From NCBI RefSeq assembly GCF_008704935.1, contig NZ_CP023692.1:3452001-3516000 (forward strand): 64,000 nt of DNA, read 5' to 3'. Below are positions 58,232 through 64,000 of this stretch, piece by piece. How positions within the stretch are numbered: the first letter of the stretch is position 1; the number at the start of each line of letters is the position of its first letter. Both the position numbers and the translations under genes were made by a program. Below the pieces are notes generated by a model. The model worked only from the letters and a program-made list of their open reading frames with translations. It searched no databases and was not told the origin of the DNA. The DNA is from Streptomyces vinaceus (GTDB lineage Bacteria; Actinomycetota; Actinomycetes; Streptomycetales; Streptomycetaceae).

Positions 58232-60640
58232 TCAGGAAACCACCGCGGGATCGGCCTGCTGGGCCGTCCGCTCGGCGGGCGCACCCTCGCCCTCGGTGTC
58301 GTCCCCGACCGCGATGCCGCGGCGCTTGGAGATGTAGACCGCGCCGATGATGACGGCGATGGCTAGGGCGGCGACGATCGCGCGCACGGTCGCGCTCGTG
58401 TCGGGTCCGTAGCTGAACTGCACGACCGCCGGGGCGATCAGCAGCGCCACCAGGTTCATGACCTTGAGCAGCGGGTTGATCGCGGGACCCGCGGTGTCCT
58501 TGAACGGGTCGCCGACCGTGTCGCCGATGACGGTCGCGGCGTGGGCCTCGCTGCCCTTGCCACCGTGGTGGCCGTCCTCGACGAGCTTCTTCGCGTTGTC
58601 CCACGCGCCACCGGAGTTGGCGAGGAAGACCGCCATCAGGGTGCCGGTGCCGATGGCACCCGCGAGGAACGAGCCGAGCGCGCCGACGCCGAGCGAGAAC
58701 CCGACCGCGATCGGGGTGAGGACCGCGAGCAGCCCGGGCGTGGCGAGCTCGCGCAGCGCGTCCTTGGTGCAGATGTCCACGACGCGCCCGTACTCGGGCT
58801 TCTCGGAGTAGTCCATGATCCCGGGGTGCTCGCGGAACTGGCGGCGCACCTCGTAGACGACGGCGCCCGCGGAGCGGGAGACGGCGTTGATGGCGAGGCC
58901 GGAGAACAGGAACACGACCGCCGCGCCCAGGATCAGGCCGACCAGGTTGTTGGGCTGGGCGATGTCCAGGCTGAGGTTCATCTCCCCGGCCTTGGCACCG
59001 ACTTCCTTGACCGCGTTGGCGATGGCATCGCTGTACGAGCCGAACAGCGCGGCCGCGGCCAGCACGGCGGTGGCGATCGCGATGCCCTTGGTGATGGCCT
59101 TGGTGGTGTTGCCGACGGCGTCCAGGTCGGTCAGGACCTGCGCACCGGCGCCCTCGACGTCGCCGGACATCTCGGCGATGCCCTGGGCGTTGTCGGAGAC
59201 GGGCCCGAAGGTGTCCATGGCGACGATGACGCCGACGGTGGTGAGCAGGCCGGTGCCGGCCAGGGCCACCGCGAAGAGCGCGAGCATGATCGACGTGCCG
59301 CCGAGCAGGAACGCCCCGTACACGCCGAGGCCGATGAGCAGCGCCGTGTAGACGGCGGACTCCAGGCCGATGGAGATGCCGGCGAGGACGACGGTGGCCG
59401 CGCCGGTCAGGGAGGACTTGCCGATGTCCCGGACGGGACGGCGGTTGGTCTCGGTGAAGTAGCCGGTCAGCTGCTGGATCAGGGCCGCGAGCACGATGCC
59501 GATGGCGACGGCGACGAGGGCCAGGATGCGCGGGTCGCCCTCGTGGTTGGTGATCGTGGCGTTCTCGACGCCGATGAGGTCCTTGTAGCTGGACGGCAGG
59601 TAGACGAAGACGGCGATCGCGACCAGGACCATCGAGATCACGGCGGAGATGAAGAAGCCGCGGTTGATGGCGGTCATTCCGCTGCGGTCGGAACGGCGCG
59701 GGGAGACCGCGAAGATGCCGATCATGGCGGTGATCACGCCGATCGCGGGGACGATCAGCGGGAAGGCGAGGCCGAGGTCGCCGAAGGCGGCCTTGCCGAG
59801 GATCAGCGCGGCCACGAGGGTGACGGCGTACGACTCGAAGAGGTCGGCCGCCATACCGGCGCAGTCGCCGACGTTGTCGCCCACATTGTCGGCGATGGTC
59901 GCGGCATTGCGCGGGTCGTCCTCCGGAATGCCCTGCTCGACCTTGCCGACCAGGTCGGCGCCGACGTCGGCGGCCTTGGTGAAGATGCCGCCGCCGACGC
60001 GCATGAACATCGCGATCAGGGCGGCGCCGAGCCCGAAGCCCTCCAGGACCTTGGGGGCGTCGGCGGCGTAGACCAGGACGACGCAGGAGGCGCCGAGCAG
60101 GCCGAGGCCGACGGTGAACATGCCGACGACGCCGCCGGTGCGGAAGGCGATCCGCATGGCCTTGTGCGAGACGTCGGTGAGGTCCTTGGCGGGCTCGCCC
60201 TCGGCGGGGGTGGCCTCGCGCGCGGCGGCGGCGACGCGCACGTTGGCGCGGACCGCGAGCCGCATGCCGATGTAGCCGGTGGCCGCCGAGAAGAGGGCGC
60301 CCACGAGGAAGAAGGCGGAACGTCCCGCCCGCTGGGTCCAGTCGTCGGCGGGGAGCAGGAAGAGCAGGAAGAACACGACGACGGCGAAGATCCCGAGGGT
60401 GCGCAGCTGCCGGCCGAGGTAGGCGTTGGCGCCTTCCTGGACGGCGGCCGCGATTTTCTTCATGTTGTCGGTTCCCTCGTCGGCGGCGAGCACCTGGCGG
60501 ACCAGGATCTGCGCGACGACGAGTGCGGCGAGTGCCACGGCCGCGATCACCATGACGATGACCCGATTGTCATCGGTGAGTACGGCGGCTGCCAGATCGG
60601 AGTTTCCGACCGGCGCGTTGGGGGTGAAGAGCCCCGTCAT
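58232..60640 (-). CDS. hppA: Membrane proton-translocating pyrophosphatase
   Basis: An 802-aa membrane pump of about 16 helices that couples pyrophosphate hydrolysis to H+ export. Visible signatures are the DVGADLVGKVE substrate site, the EDDPRNAATIADNVGDNVGDCAGMAADLFES loop (given here in parts: DDPRNAATI, DNVGDNVGDCAGM), and GDTVGDPFKDTAGPAINPLL near the end. An Ala in the GNTTKAITKG region suggests the K+-independent class. An extra tail of about 25 residues follows the last helix. The ATG at 60640 has AGGAGG upstream. Confidence 0.95.
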   Translation of the reverse strand: MTGLFTPNAPVGNSDLAAAVLTDDNRVIVMVIAAVALAALVVAQILVRQVLAADEGTDNMKKIAAAVQEGANAYLGRQLRTLGIFAVVVFFLLFLLPADDWTQRAGRSAFFLVGALFSAATGYIGMRLAVRANVRVAAAAREATPAEGEPAKDLTDVSHKAMRIAFRTGGVVGMFTVGLGLLGASCVVLVYAADAPKVLEGFGLGAALIAMFMRVGGGIFTKAADVGADLVGKVEQGIPEDDPRNAATIADNVGDNVGDCAGMAADLFESYAVTLVAALILGKAAFGDLGLAFPLIVPAIGVITAMIGIFAVSPRRSDRSGMTAINRGFFISAVISMVLVAIAVFVYLPSSYKDLIGVENATITNHEGDPRILALVAVAIGIVLAALIQQLTGYFTETNRRPVRDIGKSSLTGAATVVLAGISIGLESAVYTALLIGLGVYGAFLLGGTSIMLALFAVALAGTGLLTTVGVIVAMDTFGPVSDNAQGIAEMSGDVEGAGAQVLTDLDAVGNTTKAITKGIAIATAVLAAAALFGSYSDAIANAVKEVGAKAGEMNLSLDIAQPNNLVGLILGAAVVFLFSGLAINAVSRSAGAVVYEVRRQFREHPGIMDYSEKPEYGRVVDICTKDALRELATPGLLAVLTPIAVGFSLGVGALGSFLAGAIGTGTLMAVFLANSGGAWDNAKKLVEDGHHGGKGSEAHAATVIGDTVGDPFKDTAGPAINPLLKVMNLVALLIAPAVVQFSYGPDTSATVRAIVAALAIAVIIGAVYISKRRGIAVGDDTEGEGAPAERTAQQADPAVVS

Positions 60641-60678
60641 TCGTCCTCCTTGACGTGATGAGCTCAAGATGTGGACGG

Positions 60679-60684
60679 ATTGTA
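60679..60684 (-). promoter_or_regulatory. Candidate -10 box of hppA
   Basis: TACAAT on the minus strand, 39 bp before the ATG. No clean -35 is seen at 17-18 bp (ACTGTT is about 19 bp away). Confidence 0.35.
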
Positions 60685-60843
60685 GGGAGCTCTTCCCGAT
60701 CAAAACAGTGCGCGGGAAACGGAATTGGCCTGCTCTTGCTCCTCAGCAATAGATCGCGTCACTCCATTACCCTCGAAAGAGGTAATGGGGCAAAGGCATT
60801 GACGCCTGATCGTCGATCTAGAAAATGCCGTAGGGGTATGAAA

Positions 60844-60868
60844 AAAGGCCCTGCTCAGCAGGGCCTTT
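60844..60868 (-). terminator. Intrinsic terminator, minus orientation
   Basis: 12-bp perfect arms with a single-base centre. On the minus strand TTTTTT follows at once (60846-60841). It is oriented to stop transcripts from the RsbW-like gene, whose stop is 382 bp away. Confidence 0.8.
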
Positions 60869-61249
60869 GTGAAGATCGGAAGAATCTCCGGACTATGGGA
60901 TTTGTGAGCCCGGCGGGACGGACCGGACCGGCGGAGCCGCCGGGAACGCCGGGGCACAAGGGGTGCCGGAACCGGCGAAGCGCCGGGGCCAAGGGCGTCG
61001 CGACGGACGGGAGCACCGGGCCGAACGGGGCGTCGGCGCCGGGGGGCGGCGAGGCGTCGCGGCTGACAGGAGCGCCGGGGGCCGACGGGAGCACCGGGGT
61101 CGACCGGGCGTCGGGCCCTGCGGGAGCACCGGGCCGGTGAGGCGTCGGGACCTGCGGGAGCGCCAGGGGGCGGCGAGGCATCGGCGTCGACAGGATCGCC
61201 GGAGGCCGACGAAGGCGCCGGGGCCTACGGGGGCCGGGGTACTGCGGGA

Positions 61250-61690
61250 CTACGGGCGGTCCGGCGCGCCGGACACGGGCCAGCTCATCCGGATGGTCCC
61301 GCCCGCCTCCCCGCTCGTCACCTCGACGTCGTCGACGAGCCCGCTGATCACTGCGAGGCCCATCTCGTCCTCGGTCTCGGTGCCCGGGTCCAGGGTGGCG
61401 TCGATGCCGGAAACGGCGCCCTCCGGCCCGCCCGCCGGTCCGGGCACCTCGTCGCCGACCTCGATGGAGAACAGCTTCTCCTCCTCGGTCAGAACCACCC
61501 GGACGGGCGCGGTCAGCCCGTTGCTGAGATGCAGACCGACGGCGCGCGAGCAGGCCTCACCCACGGCGAGGCGGACCTCGTCGAGCACGGCTTCGTCCAC
61601 GCCGGCCCGGCGCGCCACGGCGGCCGCGACGAGGCGGGCCGTCCGGACGTGTTCGGGCTGGGCGCTGAAGCGCAGTTCAACGGTGGCCAT
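61250..61690 (-). CDS. RsbW-like anti-sigma factor kinase paired with BldG
   Basis: A 146-aa HATPase domain. The N-box is in VRLAVGEACSRAVGLH. The later part has ETEDEMGLAVISGLVDDVEV in place of the usual G1/G2 boxes (MGLAVI retained). An acidic Gly/Pro loop sits between. The neighbour is bldG, and this gene pair (rsbW-like downstream of bldG) is conserved in Streptomyces. BldG is thought to be phosphorylated by, and to antagonise, such partners. Start ATG at 61690, 119 bp after bldG. Confidence 0.88.
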   Translation of the reverse strand: MATVELRFSAQPEHVRTARLVAAAVARRAGVDEAVLDEVRLAVGEACSRAVGLHLSNGLTAPVRVVLTEEEKLFSIEVGDEVPGPAGGPEGAVSGIDATLDPGTETEDEMGLAVISGLVDDVEVTSGEAGGTIRMSWPVSGAPDRP

Positions 61691-61809
61691 GCGCGTCCCC
61701 CTCGGACTACGGGCGTGCCTTACAGAGGCCCGGACCGCTGCCGGCCCGCGCCCCCGCTCCTCTTCGGCTCCCCCCGCGGCGCCTCACGGCGCCCCGGAGG
61801 GTGAAGCCG

Positions 61810-62151
61810 TCAGTCGGTGGCTGCGACGGCGTCTTCCACGGTCGTGTGGATCGGGAACACCTTCGTCAGGCCGGTGATGCGGAAAATCTTCAGGATGCGC
61901 TCCTGGTTGCACACCAGACGCAGCGAGCCCTCGTGCGCACGGACGCGCTTGAGACCTCCCACCAGCACACCAAGCCCGGTGGAGTCGAGGAAGTCCACTC
62001 GCTCCATGTCGACGACCAGGTGGTAGCTGCCGTCGTTCACCAACTCGACCAACTGCTCGCGCAGCTTGGGCGCGGTATACACATCAATCTCGCCACCGAC
62101 CTCCACGACCGTACGGTCGCCGACAGTGCGAGTCGACAGGGACAGGTCCAC
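61810..62151 (-). CDS. bldG: Anti-sigma factor antagonist BldG
   Basis: A 113-aa STAS protein needed for aerial growth and antibiotic production in Streptomyces. The sequence MDLSLSTRTVGDRTVVEVGG and the phosphorylation loop VDFLDSTGLGVLVGGLKRV place the phospho-Ser at residue 57, exactly as in BldG. It switches partners with RsbW-like kinases such as the downstream gene, freeing sigma factors (SigH in S. coelicolor). Start ATG at 62151. It is divergent from the helicase gene. Confidence 0.95.
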   Translation of the reverse strand: MDLSLSTRTVGDRTVVEVGGEIDVYTAPKLREQLVELVNDGSYHLVVDMERVDFLDSTGLGVLVGGLKRVRAHEGSLRLVCNQERILKIFRITGLTKVFPIHTTVEDAVAATD

Positions 62152-62232
62152 GGATCCTCCAGCACCTTGCTATCGAGCGGCGCCCCCCAGGGGCCTCCCC
62201 ACCCGTAGGTAGGGGAGGGATTGGCTGCCGCG

Positions 62233-64000
62233 ATGGCATTCAATCACTTACCGGCAGGCGCGCACGACGCCTTCGGACCATTGTCCCGCACGCCGGTGAC
62301 ACACTCGGTTCCAATGGCCAATACTCACCGTCCCGGTCGGCCCACGGCACCCGGGGACCCTCGACCCACTCCCGGCACGGTCCTGGACCGGCTCTCACGG
62401 GGGCCTTCTAGAGCTGCGCGCATCACCCATACGGAGCACTTGCCCCCTCGGGAGGGCCGTCATGCAGTGTGGCCCGACCGCATCCGAACGGATGTCGTAG
62501 CCGCTATCCAGGCCGCGGGCATCGAACATCCGTGGGAACACCAGGCCGCGGCCGCCGAGCACGCCCTGGACGGCGAGTCGGTGGTCGTGGCCACCGGCAC
62601 CGCCTCCGGCAAGTCGCTGGCCTATCTGGCGCCCGTCCTCTCGGCCCTCGCGGACGGAGCCGAGGCCCCGAACGGGCGGGGCGCGACCGCCCTCTACCTG
62701 GCCCCGACCAAGGCCCTGGCGGCCGACCAGCGGCGCGCCGTACGGGAACTGGCGGCGCCCCTCGGCAACGCGGTCCGGCCCGCCGTCTACGACGGCGACA
62801 CGCCGGTCGAGGAACGCGAATGGGTGCGCCAGTACGCGAACTACGTGCTCACCAACCCCGACATGCTGCACCGGGGGATCCTGCCCGCCCACCCCCGCTG
62901 GGCCTCCTTCCTGCGCGCGCTGCGCTACGTGGTCATCGACGAGTGCCATACCTACCGGGGCGTATTCGGCTCCCACGTGGCCCAGGTCCTGCGCCGCCTG
63001 CGGCGGCTGTGCGCCCGCTACGGCGCCGATCCGGTCTTCCTGCTGGCCTCGGCCACCGCGAGCGACCCGGCGGCCGCCGCGTCCCGGCTGACGGGCGTGC
63101 CGGTCCTGGAGGTGGCCGACGACGCCTCCCCGCGCGGCGAGGTCGTCTTCGCCCTGTGGGAGCCGCCGCTGACCGAGCTGCGGGGCGAGAAGGGCGCCCC
63201 GGTGCGCCGCACCGCCACCGCGGAGACCGCCGACCTGCTGACCGACCTGGTCGTCCAGGGGGTCCGTACGGTCGCCTTCGTCCGCTCCCGGCGCGGGGCG
63301 GAGCTGATCTCGGTGATCGCCCAGGAGCGGCTGGCCGAGGTCGACCGGTCCCTGCCCCGGCGCGTCGCCGCCTATCGGGGCGGCTACCTGCCGGAGGAGC
63401 GCCGGGCTCTGGAGCGGGCCCTGCACTCCGGCGAGCTGCTCGGCCTGGCCGCCACCACCGCCTTGGAGCTGGGCGTGGACGTCTCGGGCCTGGACGCCGT
63501 CCTGATCACCGGGTACCCGGGCACCCGGGCCTCCCTGTGGCAGCAGGCGGGCCGGGCCGGGCGCTCGGGCCAGGGCGCCCTGGCCGTGCTGATCGCCCGG
63601 GACGACCCCCTGGACACGTATCTGGTGCACCATCCGGAGGCCCTGTTCCGCCGTCCGGTGGAGGCCACCGTGCTGGATCCGGACAACCCGTACGTCCTGG
63701 CCCCGCACCTGTGCGCGGCCGCCGCCGAGCTCCCGCTGACGGAGGCGGACCTCGCCCTGTTCGGCCCGGCGGCCGCGGAGCTGGTCCCGCAGCTGGAGGC
63801 AGCCAAACTGCTGCGCCGCCGCGCGGCGGGCTGGCACTGGACCCGCCGGGAGCGGGCCTCGGACCTGACCGACATCCGCGGCGAGGGCGGCCGCCCGGTG
63901 CAGATCGTCGAGGCGGCCACGGGGCGCCTGCTGGGCACGGTCGACGAGTCGGCGGCCCACACCGCCGTCCACGACGGGGCCGTCCACCTCCACCAGGGCC
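62233..64000 (+). CDS. DEAD/DEAH-box helicase (truncated by window end)
   Basis: At least 589 aa, open to the right edge. Motif I is VVVATGTASGKSLAYL, Ia LAPTKALAADQ, II VIDECHTYRG, III LLASATAS. The C-terminal domain has AYRGGYLPEERRALERAL, IV-V LAATTALELGVDVSGLD and VI QQAGRAGRSGQGAL. The layout is that of YprA/Hrq1-like Lhr-related helicases with a C-terminal DUF1998, which would lie past the edge. The ATG at 62233 (MAFNHLPAGAHDAF) matches my memory of the genus; an ATG at 62314 is also possible. Confidence 0.9.
   Translation, partial: MAFNHLPAGAHDAFGPLSRTPVTHSVPMANTHRPGRPTAPGDPRPTPGTVLDRLSRGPSRAARITHTEHLPPREGRHAVWPDRIRTDVVAAIQAAGIEHPWEHQAAAAEHALDGESVVVATGTASGKSLAYLAPVLSALADGAEAPNGRGATALYLAPTKALAADQRRAVRELAAPLGNAVRPAVYDGDTPVEEREWVRQYANYVLTNPDMLHRGILPAHPRWASFLRALRYVVIDECHTYRGVFGSHVAQVLRRLRRLCARYGADPVFLLASATASDPAAAASRLTGVPVLEVADDASPRGEVVFALWEPPLTELRGEKGAPVRRTATAETADLLTDLVVQGVRTVAFVRSRRGAELISVIAQERLAEVDRSLPRRVAAYRGGYLPEERRALERALHSGELLGLAATTALELGVDVSGLDAVLITGYPGTRASLWQQAGRAGRSGQGALAVLIARDDPLDTYLVHHPEALFRRPVEATVLDPDNPYVLAPHLCAAAAELPLTEADLALFGPAAAELVPQLEAAKLLRRRAAGWHWTRRERASDLTDIRGEGGRPVQIVEAATGRLLGTVDESAAHTAVHDGAVHLHQG

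Larger units (their letters stand above)
60641..61249. other. 609-bp region with terminator and degenerate repeats
   Basis: No gene is supported. 60,641-60,840 is AT-richer than its surroundings and should hold the hppA promoter (TACAAT on the minus strand at 60684-60679). 60,870-61,230 is a run of degenerate GGAGC(A/G)CCGGGG-type repeats, open in several frames only by composition. Confidence 0.6.

Noticed and set aside
60799..60826. Plus-strand promoter for a small RNA
   Set aside because: TTGACG has no -10 box at good spacing (14 or 16 bp to weak matches); evidence too thin.
60855..61181. Minus-strand Pro-rich frame after the RsbW-like gene
   Set aside because: Open in several frames by composition, no ribosome site, and it overlaps the terminator.

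Overview
The window is high-GC, gene-dense DNA from a Streptomyces chromosome. Support comes from the very high GC third-position bias, GTG/TTG starts, and genes typical of the genus: bldG, a TipAL-type regulator, XRE/DUF5753-HATPase-DUF397 sets, a Lys-rich-tailed topA and a transporter-thymidylate kinase fusion. Gene order at both ends resembles what I remember of the Streptomyces core. The middle is an integrated conjugative element.

Layout. (1) 1-7,100: folate genes (folB end, folK, DUF3180), a broken intein/homing-endonuclease remnant, then folE, ftsH, hpt and tilS on the minus strand. (2) 7,100-18,400: a DUF2342 metalloprotease, a PBP4-type D-Ala-D-Ala carboxypeptidase, ppa, a ThrE-like exporter, a DedA protein, a TipAL-type MerR regulator with a matching promoter, a DinB-fold protein, a class B penicillin-binding protein and an aldehyde dehydrogenase. 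(3) 18,400-28,420: an XRE/HATPase/DUF397 regulatory set joined by copies of one palindrome, a TatA-like protein, a DUF2786 protein, a 25-bp minisatellite, a family A DNA polymerase without 5' nuclease, an acetyltransferase, a secreted serine hydrolase and small exported or membrane proteins.

(4) 28,676-45,631: an actinomycete integrative and conjugative element (AICE) in a tRNA-Thr(CGU) gene, bounded by an 89-bp direct repeat with one mismatch. The AICE proper carries a GntR/KorSA-like repressor with a 17-bp-arm operator, a YdcF protein, Spd-like small proteins, an FtsK/TraB translocase, a CTAG-dense hairpin that may be the transfer locus, a C5 DNA methyltransferase, a Prim-Pol and helicase pair, iteron-like repeats, excisionase and tyrosine integrase. 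A third attachment-like site lies inside (31,521-31,669). It keeps the 7-bp anticodon-loop core and the integrase arm-type repeat at nearly the same spacing. It cuts off a 2.8-kb module holding an AspBHI-like methyl-dependent restriction enzyme, an HNH nuclease and a small membrane protein, with no integrase. This looks like a cis-mobilisable defence cassette stacked against the AICE, and it is the best candidate here for something undescribed.

(5) 45,660-64,000: core genes again: a secreted tripeptidyl-peptidase-like lipoprotein, DNA polymerase III delta', the transporter-Tmk fusion, topA, a methyltransferase, a lipoprotein, the H+-pyrophosphatase, an RsbW-like kinase next to bldG, and a DEAD/DEAH helicase cut by the window end.

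Functional links: folB-folK-folE form folate; ppa and hppA both consume pyrophosphate; bldG and the RsbW-like protein form a partner-switching pair; the minus-strand chain KorSA-YdcF faces the plus-strand transfer and replication operon across one shared operator.
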